Shown: positions 26,252 through 35,467, counted from the first letter of the stretch. The stretch is 64,000 bases of DNA from Gammaproteobacteria bacterium (GCA_029865385.1 JAOUGX010000001.1:47352-111351), one strand, 5' to 3'. Program-made: numbers and translations. Notes: generated by a model from the letters alone, not told the origin.

Positions 26252-27117
26252 GATGCAGTATCCTCTGTAGCAGCAACCGGCAATGGGGTTTGTTCAACGC
26301 TGATTTCACGTTCCTCGTCCGGTTCCAGTCCTCTGATGATGCTGATTTCCACGCGACGGTTCTTTGCCCGGTTTTCCGCTGTCCTGTTGTCTGCTCGCGG
26401 TCTCGTATCGGCATGCCCGGTGACGACGAAGCGCGCCGGCGTGAGCTCCGCGTTCCTCAATAACTCGTGAGCCACAGACACTGCCCTGGACGTCGACAGG
26501 TCCCAGTTCGAGCGAAAGCGCTCGTTGGCGATCGGTATATCGTCGGTGTGCCCGGAGATCGTGACCATGCCAACGTTTTTGTCAATCAGGTGAGAAATCT
26601 TCGTCAGAACCGGCAGGAAATCCGGCCTCACGTCGGCGAAGCCGGATTCGAAAGACGCTTTTTCGAGAATCTGGATGATGATTTTCGAGCCCTCGACCTG
26701 GACCGATACGCTGCCGTTCTCGATTTCTTCACGTAACGCAAGGCGAATGCGCGACACATGATCCTCGGTAGCGTCTTTCTCACGCTCCACTCTTTCCATT
26801 GCGTCGAGTGTGTTCAGATTCGAGTTGATCGTAAACTGGCGAACCTCGTTAATCGGAGTTGTTTCCGGCTTGCCCGGGCTGAACTCCTGGGCGATGACGC
26901 TGGTGCCCTTCGGGATCGTGCGCACTTCGACTTCCGCCTGAACGCCGAAGGCGTCTTTCATCGATCCGGACAACTGCTTGAACTTGACCACGTCCATTTC
27001 GGAGAAAGCCAGCAACAACACGAAGAAGCACATCAGCAGGGTCATGAGATCGGCAAACGTCATGACCCAGCCCGGGAGGCCGGCTTTCGAGGCTTTGGCC
27101 GGCGCGACTTCAGACAT
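26248..27117 (-). CDS. motB: MotB/PomB-type stator protein
   Basis: This 289-aa protein has a single membrane helix (about 15-40) containing the ion-binding aspartate in PGWVMTFADLMTLLMCFFVLLLAF. A periplasmic linker follows, then an OmpA-like peptidoglycan-binding domain (about 155-265: VTISGHTDDIPIANERFRSNWDLSTSRAVSVAHELL, then NRRVEISI). It anchors the stator to the cell wall. The start at 27117 is chosen because residues upstream of it lack conservation and overlap motA deeply. It overlaps motA by eight bases. Confidence 0.93.
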   Translation of the reverse strand: MSEVAPAKASKAGLPGWVMTFADLMTLLMCFFVLLLAFSEMDVVKFKQLSGSMKDAFGVQAEVEVRTIPKGTSVIAQEFSPGKPETTPINEVRQFTINSNLNTLDAMERVEREKDATEDHVSRIRLALREEIENGSVSVQVEGSKIIIQILEKASFESGFADVRPDFLPVLTKISHLIDKNVGMVTISGHTDDIPIANERFRSNWDLSTSRAVSVAHELLRNAELTPARFVVTGHADTRPRADNRTAENRAKNRRVEISIIRGLEPDEEREISVEQTPLPVAATEDTAS

Positions 27118-27874
27118 CGGAGTCCTCCTGGGGTCGCTGCGACTTCGGCAGGTAGGTTTCCAGCATGCTCGCAATGACACGCGGGTTCTGGCCGCCCTGG
27201 ATACCCAGCAAGGCGTCGATTATCAGTGACTTGCGGTGATTCTCCTCGCGGCTGCGCACAGCCAGTTTGTCGGCGATGGGCAAGGCAATCATGTTGGCCA
27301 GGATGGCGCCGTACAGTGTCGTCAGCAACGCCACCGCCATGGCGGGGCCGATCTGCTTCGGATCGTCCATGTTGGCCAGCATCTGTACCAAGCCTATCAG
27401 TGTACCGATCATGCCCATGGCGGGACCGACGTCACCGATCGCTTTGAAAATATCCTGGCCGTCGTTGTGCCGCTGCAAAGTCAGGTTCATGTCTTTGTGC
27501 AGCATCGATCGCACAATGTCGGCGGGGTGTCCGTCGATAAGCAAGCCCAGTCCGGTCTTCATGAATTCGTCCGGCACCTCGGCGTCCTCCAGCGCCAACA
27601 AGCCGCCCTGCCTTGCCGTCTTGGCCAGTTCGACAGCCGTTTCAATGAGTTGCTCCGGCGGCGTCGGCTGGTGAAGGAATGCCTTTACAGCGATGGATGC
27701 GGCGCCCAGGAATTTTCCAAGGCTGAACTTCATCATCGTGACGAGCACGGTGCCGCCGAGCACAACCAGCAAGGAAGGCGTATTGACAAAGGTTCCCGCA
27801 GAGCCGCCGAGCATGATGGACGTCAGTACGATGCCCAGTGCGCCGATTAGCCCTATAAGTGTCGCCAGATCCAA
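27110..27874 (-). CDS. motA: MotA/PomA-type stator protein
   Basis: This 254-aa protein has four membrane helices (about 3-22, 32-50, 150-170 and 180-200). It opens with MDLATLIGLIGALGIVLTSIMLGG, which resembles the sodium-type PomA N-terminus more than E. coli MotA. The cytoplasmic loop bears charged residues that touch FliG. The ion cannot be decided from sequence by eye. It is first in a motA-motB-pilZ unit and is preceded by a sigma-28 promoter. Confidence 0.94.
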   Translation of the reverse strand: MDLATLIGLIGALGIVLTSIMLGGSAGTFVNTPSLLVVLGGTVLVTMMKFSLGKFLGAASIAVKAFLHQPTPPEQLIETAVELAKTARQGGLLALEDAEVPDEFMKTGLGLLIDGHPADIVRSMLHKDMNLTLQRHNDGQDIFKAIGDVGPAMGMIGTLIGLVQMLANMDDPKQIGPAMAVALLTTLYGAILANMIALPIADKLAVRSREENHRKSLIIDALLGIQGGQNPRVIASMLETYLPKSQRPQEDSDV

Positions 27875-27937
27875 ACTGATTTCCTCCGCTCATTCGGATG
27901 CCCGCGCAGGCCGGCATTGCGCCCAGCGCTATATAGG

Positions 27938-27964
27938 TTATCGACTGACGCCGGCGTCTCTTTA
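27938..27964 (-). promoter_or_regulatory. Sigma-28 promoter of motA-motB-pilZ
   Basis: On the minus strand, TAAAGAGA (plus 27957-27964) and GTCGATAA (plus 27938-27945) are separated by exactly 11 bases, matching the FliA consensus TAAAGTTT-N11-GCCGATAA in 12 of 16 positions. The promoter lies about 64 bases before the motA start and makes this a late flagellar unit. Confidence 0.87.
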
Positions 27965-28045
27965 GGCACTGAGAGGAATTTCGCATACCGCGAATCCAGC
28001 CCCGGGATTTCCCCTGTTCAGCATGAACTCTTCGGTGAAACCTGT

Positions 28046-29167
28046 TCAGGCGGACGGGGGTGGCGCGAATTCCACGCGGTCACGCCCGGCATGTTTTGCC
28101 GTATACAGCGCCTCGTCGACTCGCTTCATGACCGACTTGACGCCATCACCAGGGGCAATCTCCGTATAACCGGCTGAGCAGGTCACGCGAATGTCGTCAC
28201 CGGCGTAGGGAATGCGAATGTCGCGCAACGATTGTACGAATCGATTGATCAGTGAAACGGAATTGCCGGCGGTCGTGTCATTCAGGATTACCGCAAACTC
28301 GTCGCCACCGAAGCGGGCCACGAGGTCACTCTTCCGAATGAAAGAACGCTCCAGGCATTTGCCGATGTCGCTGAGCACTTCGTCACCTGCCGAATGACCA
28401 TAGGTATCGTTGATGAACTTGAACCTGTCGATGTCTAGTAACACGATGGTCACCGGCTGCCTCAACAGGAAATTGAGATTGACGCTCTGCGCGATCGCGG
28501 TATCGAAAGCGCCGCGATTGTATGCTTGTGTCAGCGGATCGCGCTTCATTTCCTCGCGTGTGGCAACCAGATCCTGCCGCAGTCCGGACATCCTCTGGTT
28601 CAGTTCGCTGATCTGTTGTTCGTATTCGAGTTTCTGGCGCGCGAAAGTGTCTGTCACTGTGCGAATGGTCTCGCCGAGTGCGGCCTTGATTGTCGGCAGG
28701 TCGGAGGCTTCGGCCGCCTTTTCCACCTTGTCGAGGCTGAGCCTTACAGCCGTTTCAGTGTCCTGATCGCGCTGGCCGATCTGTCGCAGCCCATCGACAA
28801 GTTCCCCGACCACGCCGCGGTAGTCACTGAGCCTTTCGGTGACAAAGAGCTTCTCATCGTGGCGACGGTCGGCGAAGAATCGCCGGACTGCTGCCCACTC
28901 GCGCTGACCGGCAGCAGACTGTGGTATCTCGTGAACCGGCACCGCCGCACCGTTTTCCACGTGACAGGCAAAGGCTGCGCAATCTTCGCGAAATGCCGGC
29001 AGCACCGACGGATCATCCAGTGGGAACGAAAGGTCCCCAAAGGTGCGCATCACGCTGCCGAGAGTATCGAGCGCGCCGTCGGTCAACGAACTCGACGTAG
29101 TGGTCGGGTCCTTCGACTTGTCGTTTCGAGCGCCACCCTGGCCGATGAATCGGGAAACCAGCCCCAT
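28046..29167 (-). CDS. Diguanylate cyclase (GGDEF)
   Basis: This 373-aa protein makes c-di-GMP. The N-terminal part (about 1-200) is soluble, helical and unassigned, with a coiled-coil just ahead of the GGDEF domain (about 205-370). The active site RFGGDEFAV is at 287-291, and the RxxD inhibitory site (RKSD, 278-281) is intact. The start at 29167 is chosen because GGAAGG lies eight bases ahead. A sigma-28 promoter 69 bases upstream links it to the flagellar regulon. No EAL domain or membrane segment is present. Confidence 0.9.
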   Translation of the reverse strand: MGLVSRFIGQGGARNDKSKDPTTTSSSLTDGALDTLGSVMRTFGDLSFPLDDPSVLPAFREDCAAFACHVENGAAVPVHEIPQSAAGQREWAAVRRFFADRRHDEKLFVTERLSDYRGVVGELVDGLRQIGQRDQDTETAVRLSLDKVEKAAEASDLPTIKAALGETIRTVTDTFARQKLEYEQQISELNQRMSGLRQDLVATREEMKRDPLTQAYNRGAFDTAIAQSVNLNFLLRQPVTIVLLDIDRFKFINDTYGHSAGDEVLSDIGKCLERSFIRKSDLVARFGGDEFAVILNDTTAGNSVSLINRFVQSLRDIRIPYAGDDIRVTCSAGYTEIAPGDGVKSVMKRVDEALYTAKHAGRDRVEFAPPPSA

Positions 29168-29235
29168 GGCTGCAGCCTTCCTTCGCCGGAACACCGGCAG
29201 CAAGCGCCGGGGCAAATCCCGGTGCAACAGGGTCT

Positions 29236-29262
29236 GTATCGGCTGGAAGGAAGCCAGCTTTA
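29236..29262 (-). promoter_or_regulatory. Sigma-28 promoter of the GGDEF gene
   Basis: On the minus strand, TAAAGCTG (plus 29255-29262) is followed after exactly 11 bases by GCCGATAC (plus 29236-29243), matching seven of eight -10 positions and six of eight -35 positions of the FliA consensus. The start codon of the diguanylate cyclase is about 69 bases downstream. Confidence 0.83.
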
Positions 29263-29718
29263 GCTTTTCGCCGCCTGGGACGCAGCCTGCCACCGCTAAG
29301 CCAAGGTGGCCTTATCTCACTAATAGGCATAAAAGACCAAATAAGGTAATCAAATAATAGAATTTGTCTTAATGGGGTTTAACAAATATATTAAGCACTT
29401 AGAGAATATTCGTAACCTATTTGTTAAGTCAGACAAGTTCTCTGTCTGGCGGCCGGGGATGGCAGTGAGCGGTGCCAGATCTTTGAGAGACGTGGCCTGT
29501 CTTGTCGGGAGTCAAAAGAAAAAGTCGATAAAACAGTTGGATATGCAGGTGTCTTGTTAGCTTTGGTGAGTACGGTTTATGTCAAATAGAAAGACCGGCC
29601 GGATCAACCCCAACCTTGTCAGCTTGTTTTCTGTTGGCAAAAAAGCGTATCCAGATGCGAAATATGGGAAAAAAATAATAAAAAGGGCGTCAATCTCGAC
29701 CTTGATCGTGCTCCGGCC
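29263..29718. other. A/T-rich intergenic region before the FleQ paralogue
   Basis: This 456-base stretch is much richer in A and T than its surroundings, especially 29,320-29,430 and 29,630-29,690. It should contain the promoter for the FleQ-like gene that starts at 29719. No sigma-54, sigma-28 or clear FleQ box was found. A 62-codon open frame (29372-29560) has no recognisable features and is not annotated as a gene. Confidence 0.4.
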
Positions 29719-31177
29719 GTGAGCGTCGAGCGCCTGATCATGGTCATCGAGGGGCGGCAAGCCCGTGGCCAGAACCTCAAGGAGCTGCTCGAGTTTATGG
29801 ATGCCCCGGGCGTCCAGGTCGCTACGCCGGACGACTGGCGGAGCTGTCTCGGGGAGCGCCGTCTGGCTGCTATCTTTCTAGGCGACGATTTGCAGCCGAA
29901 TCAAATCGACCGGCTCATCGCCGACGTTGGCGAGCTCGATCCGAATGCCCCGATCGTCCTGGTGACAGAAAACTTCATTGCAGGTCCCTCGTCAGCCGAT
30001 TCCGGAGACCCGGACAGTGATTGAGAATCAGTTTCCCTGGGCAAGGATCTATTCCCTCAGCTACCCGGTGCGCTTTGACGAACTGGGCAGCGTGCTGGAT
30101 GAAATCTGGGCGTCGCACAGCCATCGTCGAAGCGGCGACCAGGCGGCGGACGCGGATGGAGAATCGCGACTCCGGCTGATCGGTGACAGCGCGGAGACGA
30201 TGCAGATTCGCTCACTGATTGATCGTGTCGCAAGAACCGCGGCTACGGTTCTCGTCAACGGCGAATCCGGCACCGGAAAAGAAGTTGTGGCGCGACTCAT
30301 TCACCAGCAGTCCGGTCGCTGCGGCGCATTCGTGGCGATTAATTGTGGCGCAATTCCCGAACATCTGCTGGAGAGCGAGCTGTTCGGGCATGAACGCGGC
30401 GCATTCACCGGTGCAGTCAGCGCGCGGGCAGGTCGATTCGAACTGGCACAGCATGGCACGCTGTTCCTTGACGAGATTGGCGACATGCCGCTGCAAATGC
30501 AGGTCAAGCTGCTGCGAGTCCTGCAGGAGCGTGTCGTCGAAAGGGTTGGCGGAACTCGCAGCATTCCTGTCGACATCCGCATCATTGCGGCTACGCATCG
30601 TGACTTGCCGGCTCGAATCGAGGACGGCAGTTTTCGTGAGGATCTCTACTATCGGCTGAGCGTCTTTCCGATCGACCTGCCGCCGCTTCGGCAGCGGCCG
30701 GACGATATTCCGCCGTTGTTCGTGGAAATGGCGGAAAGAGTCAGGCGAAACCACGGTTTTTCCGTCTACCTCACAGACGACGCGATGAAGGTCCTGCAGG
30801 GCTATGCCTGGCCCGGAAACGTCCGTGAACTGGCCAACCTCGTCGAGCGACTCGCCGTCGTCAAGCCGAATGGCATTGTGGATAGCGAAGCGCTGCCGTG
30901 GCCACTGCGGCCGCAGAGTCGGGGACCGGACGTCGTCAGCTCTTCGCTCGCCAGCCGCAGCGCGGCGACGGCGGACCAAGAGCCCGTACTGACGAGCCTT
31001 CCGGATTGCGGAGTCGATCTGAAAAAATACCTTGCGGACGTCGAGCAACGCGCAATTCGCTCCGCGCTGGAAAGCGCGGACGGTGTGGTACAAAAAGCCG
31101 CCGACATGCTCGGTGTTGGCCGCACGACTCTGGTCGAAAAGATCCGCCGTTTCGAATCTACGCGAAAGCGCGCCTGA
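29719..31177 (+). pseudogene. Second FleQ-like sigma-54 activator, reading frame disrupted
   Basis: The first frame (GTG 29719 to a stop at 30022-30024) encodes a FleQ-type N-terminal domain (VERLIMVIEGRQARGQNLKELLEF through [10 protein letters not shown]). The rest lies one frame over: [23 protein letters not shown], an AAA+ domain with GESGTGKE and GAFTGA, and a C-terminal HTH ([20 protein letters not shown]). A +1 shift near 29,980-30,020 would give one protein of about 480 aa like FleQ. Alternatives are a sequencing error, or a separate second protein translated from ATG 29978 with no N-terminal domain. The catalytic half looks intact and unmutated, so inactivation is recent or only apparent. 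Codon use matches its neighbours. Confidence 0.75.
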
Positions 31178-31184
31178 AAAGCGT

Positions 31185-32219
31185 TTAGTCGCCGATCGTC
31201 GCAACCTGCCCGCAGTGCGGGCATCGATTGGCCGACCGCAACGCCGCACGTTCCATGGCCAATGCCCGCTGCACTTTTCCGGCATCCATGATCTGGCTCG
31301 CCGTGTTGCGCCCAAGGCCGAGATCCAGCCTGAGTTTTTCCAGGCTGGAGACCTCGGTGTCGCTAAGCACGCCGTCATCAAGCGCTTCGTCTGCTTTGCG
31401 CTGGTACGTCGCCTGTCGAAGGGAAAGCTGCTGGGCGTAGCCGGATGCCAATATGCCGGTAGGCAGTGCCACCATACCGATACCGATGACGGTGATCAGA
31501 GCACCGAATACCTTGCCGCCGAGCGTCACTGGCACGACATCGCCGTAACCGACAGTTGTCAGCGTTACGAACGCCCACCACATTGCGGCCGGAATGCTGT
31601 TGAACGCGACCGGTTGCAGTTCGCGTTCAAAATAATACATGCCGGCGGCGGCCATCAGCATGACGATCAACAGGATCAGGAAGGAGGCAGCGAGTGATTT
31701 TCCGTTCTCTATTATGCAAGCGAGCAGCATGTCGATCGCTGCCGAATAGCGAGTCAGTTTCAGAACCCGCAACAGCCTGATCGCGCGGAGGAAGCGCATG
31801 TCGACGCCGAACAGGCCGAACAGCATCAGATAGAAAGGAAGAATCGCAAACAGGTCGATGACGGCGTGGAACGACAGCATGTAGCGGATGCGCAGTGCCA
31901 TTGGCTTGAGTCCGGCACTCCGTTTGTCTGTGCGTTCCACAGAGCACCAGGCCCGCAGCAGGTATTCCAGGGTGAAAATGCAGACGGTGGCGACCTCCAG
32001 CCAGTAAAAGGTCGCTGCCCAGCGAATCTCGATCCGCTTGATCGATTCGAGGACCACAGCCGCCACACTGATACATATGAGTACGACCAGGCCAAGGTCG
32101 ACGAGACGGCTGGACCGGTCGCCGGATGCGGCGGTCTCGAGTAGCCGGAAAGTGCTCTGTCGCAAGGTCCGGGGAGCCGCCTGCTCGCCGTGTGGAGCAA
32201 ATGTTGTAGCGTTTTCCAA
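31185..32219 (-). CDS. Voltage-gated potassium-channel-like ion transporter
   Basis: This 344-aa protein has a six-helix channel core. Segments S1-S3 lie at about 40-150, and S4 carries regularly spaced arginines (MRFLRAIRLLRVLKLTRYSA, about 140-160). A pore helix with selectivity filter TVGYGD (222-227) and S6 (about 235-260) follow. The cytoplasmic tail has a helical module (DGVLSDTEVSSLEKLRLDLGL) and ends with a single CPHCGQ knuckle. Length and architecture fit the bacterial Kv-like family. It is convergent with the FleQ paralogue and divergent from the pilus operon; a link to either is unproven. Confidence 0.88.
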   Translation of the reverse strand: MENATTFAPHGEQAAPRTLRQSTFRLLETAASGDRSSRLVDLGLVVLICISVAAVVLESIKRIEIRWAATFYWLEVATVCIFTLEYLLRAWCSVERTDKRSAGLKPMALRIRYMLSFHAVIDLFAILPFYLMLFGLFGVDMRFLRAIRLLRVLKLTRYSAAIDMLLACIIENGKSLAASFLILLIVMLMAAAGMYYFERELQPVAFNSIPAAMWWAFVTLTTVGYGDVVPVTLGGKVFGALITVIGIGMVALPTGILASGYAQQLSLRQATYQRKADEALDDGVLSDTEVSSLEKLRLDLGLGRNTASQIMDAGKVQRALAMERAALRSANRCPHCGQVATIGD

Positions 32220-32360
32220 GGGAGGACCTGCCTGTGCCGCTGTCGTCGGCAGCTGATAGTCAATGCCGAATAGTGCTGGCCACGTTTGTGCGCCATCACC
32301 TCTTCAACTTATAGCGGCCCGCCCAGGGCTATCTTTAGCGACCAGGCTGCTTCCGCCGGC

Positions 32361-32387
32361 TAAAGTTTATGTTCAAAACGGCGATTA
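32361..32387 (+). promoter_or_regulatory. Sigma-28 promoter of the MSHA-like pilus operon
   Basis: TAAAGTTT (32361-32368) is a perfect FliA -35 box; 11 bases later GGCGATTA (32380-32387) matches six of eight -10 positions. The predicted start site near 32,394 leaves a leader of about 34 bases to the ATG at 32428. It implies FliA-dependent transcription of the pilus genes. Confidence 0.75.
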
Positions 32388-32427
32388 ATGAGGGGTAGCT
32401 GTGCAATTCAGAAAGGGACCCTTCGCA

Positions 32428-34116
32428 ATGGCGCTCGCACTCCAATTCAGCAAGTCAGATAGCATGTCGCCGTCGCGCAATGTCTTCGAGCGCTTGAAAT
32501 CTGCCCTCGCTGCGACGGCGTTGACGCTATTGATAAGCGCCTGTGCCGGGCCCCGCGCCGTGGATTTCTCGGTGGGTCACGTCGACGACGATGACACGAA
32601 TTTCGTCGAAGCGCCGAAACCCGTGTCGGCACCGCCGGTTTTGCCGAAGCCCGAACCGGTAGAGCCGGTTCCAACCTACTCGGTTGTGGTCAAGGATGTG
32701 CCGGTTACCGACCTATTGTTCTCGCTTGCGCGAGATACCGGGCTGGAACTGGATATCCAGGCCGACAGTTCACGCACCATAACGATCAATGCGGTCGAAC
32801 AACCGTTGCAGCAAATCCTGCAACGCATCGCCGACCAGGCCGATCTGCGATTTTCGCTCCGAGGCAGGAACCTGATCGTGCTGGAAGACCTTCCTTACTG
32901 GAATAATTACAGCGTCGATTACGTGAACGTGTCCCGTGACAGTAGCGGCGAAGTCGGCGTCGCAACGCAAATTTCCACATCCGGCGGGAGCGTTGGCGAA
33001 CAGAACAGCTCGAGTCAGCAGGACAGTCAGGGCAATCTGTCGAAGACCACGGTCAAGAGTTTCTCGAAGAACGATTTCTGGGCAACGCTCGAAGGCGCAT
33101 TACTGTCGATCGTGAAGGATCAGGGTACCGATTCAGCCTCGCCGCAATCGCCGCAGAATGCCAACCCCGTTATTGTCAACCGCATGGCCGGAATTATCTC
33201 GGTTCTTGCAACGCAAAGTGAACACGCTGAAGTTCAGAAACATCTTGATGCCGTGCTGTTGAATTCCAAGCGGCAGGTACTGATCGAGATGACCATAGTC
33301 GAGGTCGAGCTGAGCGATCACTACCAGGCCGGTGTTGATTGGCAACGGCTGTCAGACGAAATGGGCCTTGGCAGCAACGGAATATCGGTACGATCGGATT
33401 TCCTCGGGCCCAATCTGTCGACACCACCCGTCTTTCAACTCGGCTACAACAGCGACGGTGGCAATGGCAGCAACATTTCCGGAACGGTCAAGCTGTTGCA
33501 ACAGTTCGGCGACACCAAGGTCCTGTCCAGTCCGAAAATCATGGCATTGAACAACCAGACGGCATTGCTCAAGGTGGTCAACGAGCAGGTCTATTTCACT
33601 ATCGAACTCGATATTCGCGATGCGACCCAGACTTCGCCGGAAAGACTGACATTTACCAGCGAGGTTCATACTGTGCCGGTCGGTCTCGTGCTCAGCCTCA
33701 CACCGCAGATCAGCGAAAACGGTTACGTCAGCCTGAACATTCGTCCGACGATCAGCCGCATTACGGGTTTCGCGGTGGATCCGGCTCCACGACTTGCCGG
33801 TGCAGATTTCGACAACCTGATTCCGGAGATCCAGGTGCGCGAGATCGAGTCGCTGCTCCAGGTCCTGAACGGCCAGACCATTGTGCTTGGCGGCCTGATG
33901 CAAAACGAATATCAAAGCAAGAAAGACGGTGTGCCCGGGCTTTCGAGAATTCCGAAGATCGGCAGCCTGTTTTCTTACACCAGCGATCAGCTGGTGAAAA
34001 CGGAACTGGTTATTTTCCTGCGGCCGACAATCGTTTTGAACGGGCGAACGCCAGCCGGCACTGCCGGACTTGGCGAATACTACCCGGCCCCGGCCGGAAT
34101 CGAGACCGGCAGCTAG
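32428..34116 (+). CDS. mshL: MshL-type pilus secretin (lipoprotein)
   Basis: This 562-aa protein forms the outer-membrane pore for an MSHA-type pilus. A lipoprotein signal ends in LLISAC; an STN-like domain (PVTDLLFSLARDTGLELDI) and a secretin domain (VLIEMTIVEVELSDHYQAG; TKVLSSPKIMALNNQTALL; LLQVLNGQTIVLGGLMQNE; PKIGSLFSY) follow. GTG 32401 is in frame, but the sigma-28 promoter would leave almost no leader there; ATG 32428 has AAGGGA before it, and ATG 32464 would give the most compact signal peptide. The start is therefore uncertain. It opens the pilus operon. Confidence 0.9.
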   Translation: MALALQFSKSDSMSPSRNVFERLKSALAATALTLLISACAGPRAVDFSVGHVDDDDTNFVEAPKPVSAPPVLPKPEPVEPVPTYSVVVKDVPVTDLLFSLARDTGLELDIQADSSRTITINAVEQPLQQILQRIADQADLRFSLRGRNLIVLEDLPYWNNYSVDYVNVSRDSSGEVGVATQISTSGGSVGEQNSSSQQDSQGNLSKTTVKSFSKNDFWATLEGALLSIVKDQGTDSASPQSPQNANPVIVNRMAGIISVLATQSEHAEVQKHLDAVLLNSKRQVLIEMTIVEVELSDHYQAGVDWQRLSDEMGLGSNGISVRSDFLGPNLSTPPVFQLGYNSDGGNGSNISGTVKLLQQFGDTKVLSSPKIMALNNQTALLKVVNEQVYFTIELDIRDATQTSPERLTFTSEVHTVPVGLVLSLTPQISENGYVSLNIRPTISRITGFAVDPAPRLAGADFDNLIPEIQVREIESLLQVLNGQTIVLGGLMQNEYQSKKDGVPGLSRIPKIGSLFSYTSDQLVKTELVIFLRPTIVLNGRTPAGTAGLGEYYPAPAGIETGS

Positions 34117-34141
34117 TTGCCGCATTACGGACAGGAATCGC

Positions 34142-35467
34142 ATGAAAAGTCTGCTGGTCGATGCACTCCGGGAAGCGCAAAGCGATGCCGCTGTTGGCGT
34201 AGCTGAAGAGGCGGCTGCGTCTCCGGCCGCGGCTCGCGTAGCAGCGTCCGCCGACGCCGAAGTGCTGCCGCGGGACAGCGAAGACCTGACACTGCTGGAT
34301 ACAGGCGTTGCGGTCGCGTTCAATGAAGAAGAATTCCCGGCCGACAGGCGCGCGGTTAATGAGTTCGCCGACATCGACGAAACCCAGTTGCTGCCGGTCC
34401 TGGCTGAAGGTGCCGCGCTCGACGCTATGTCGCCGGACCACCATGGACCGCTATGGGCCGCGGCATCGGCTGCCGATCTGCGCATGCGTCAGGGATGGTA
34501 CCTGCAGCTTGGACGGTGGTCGCCGGCATTGTGCCTTCTGGCCATGTCGATGACGGCGGGAGCTTACGTTCTCTATCAGAAATTGACCGCAAGGCAGTTG
34601 AATATCGATCTGTCGCAGATGTCGTCGCAGGTGTCCTACTCAGCCGACGCCGACCGGGAAGTTCCGAATCGGCCACAGTTGCCTGACAGCAGCGGACAAT
34701 TCAGTTTTTCCGATCGACGAGAATCGATGCCGCGACCGGATGGCCCGGCTCCGCAACGGGCTGACAAGAACCGGCCGTCCGTGAAGTCGGCAACGCAGAG
34801 TTCGGATGTTTCGACAGGCAGTAGATCGCGCGGCATCGTCATTGGCATAAGCGCCGGGTCGCGCGCGCCAATTAGCGATCCGGCATTCGCAGATGTTCAG
34901 GCGGGCTTCGATGCGTATCAGGAAGGCCAACTGGCAATTGCCGAAACCCGCTATCGAGCCGCGCTGGATGTCGTCGCGAATCACCGAATTGCGCTGGCCG
35001 GACTCGCTGCCGTCTTGCAGAGGACCGGCCGAACCGGCGATGCAGTGACATTGTACGAAAGACTGCTGGACATCGATCCGGCCGATGGCGCAGTCGCGGC
35101 AGAACTGTTGTCGTTGAGCGATGCCATTACGCCGGCACAACGGGAAAGCGAGCTGAAACTCCTGCTGCAGCGTCATCCCGAAGTATCGAAACTGCATTTC
35201 GCGCTGGGTATGCATTTCGCATCCGGCGAACGCTGGCCGGAAGCCGCCAGAACTTTTGCAGACGCGCAGACACTGGAGCCCGGTAATGCCGCATACAGTT
35301 ATAACCTCGCGCTGAGTTTCGAACACCTCGGCCGAATCGCCGAAGCTCGCTATTACTACGAACAAGCGCTGCAGAGTTCGACGATAGACCAGACCATGGA
35401 CCGGCAGCTGATTTCCAGGCGCCTGGATAAGCTGGCCCTCAAGGACAGGGACAGGGATTCTGGATGA
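34142..35467 (+). CDS. mshN: MshN-type TPR protein
   Basis: This 441-aa protein has an acidic cytoplasmic N-terminus (about 1-118), one membrane helix (about 125-145, CLLAMSMTAGAYVLYQKL), a low-complexity linker and tetratricopeptide repeats (about 260-430: AGFDAYQEGQLAIAETRYRAALD; GLAAVLQRTGRTGDAVTLYERLLDI; FADAQTLEPGNAAYSYNLALSFEHLGRIAEARYYYEQAL). Such a layout is that of MshN, which sits between secretin and ATPase genes in MSHA loci. ATG 34142 has ACAGGAA ahead, and the stop overlaps the ATPase gene by four bases. Confidence 0.8.
   Translation: MKSLLVDALREAQSDAAVGVAEEAAASPAAARVAASADAEVLPRDSEDLTLLDTGVAVAFNEEEFPADRRAVNEFADIDETQLLPVLAEGAALDAMSPDHHGPLWAAASAADLRMRQGWYLQLGRWSPALCLLAMSMTAGAYVLYQKLTARQLNIDLSQMSSQVSYSADADREVPNRPQLPDSSGQFSFSDRRESMPRPDGPAPQRADKNRPSVKSATQSSDVSTGSRSRGIVIGISAGSRAPISDPAFADVQAGFDAYQEGQLAIAETRYRAALDVVANHRIALAGLAAVLQRTGRTGDAVTLYERLLDIDPADGAVAAELLSLSDAITPAQRESELKLLLQRHPEVSKLHFALGMHFASGERWPEAARTFADAQTLEPGNAAYSYNLALSFEHLGRIAEARYYYEQALQSSTIDQTMDRQLISRRLDKLALKDRDRDSG

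Noticed and set aside
29372..29560. 62-codon open frame in the A/T-rich gap before the FleQ paralogue
   Set aside because: No ribosome site, coupling or recognisable motif; A/T-rich composition differs from coding neighbours.
29978..30024. Programmed ribosomal frameshift in the FleQ paralogue
   Set aside because: No slippery heptamer, rare-codon stop context or stimulating hairpin was visible at the overlap; mutation or error is simpler.
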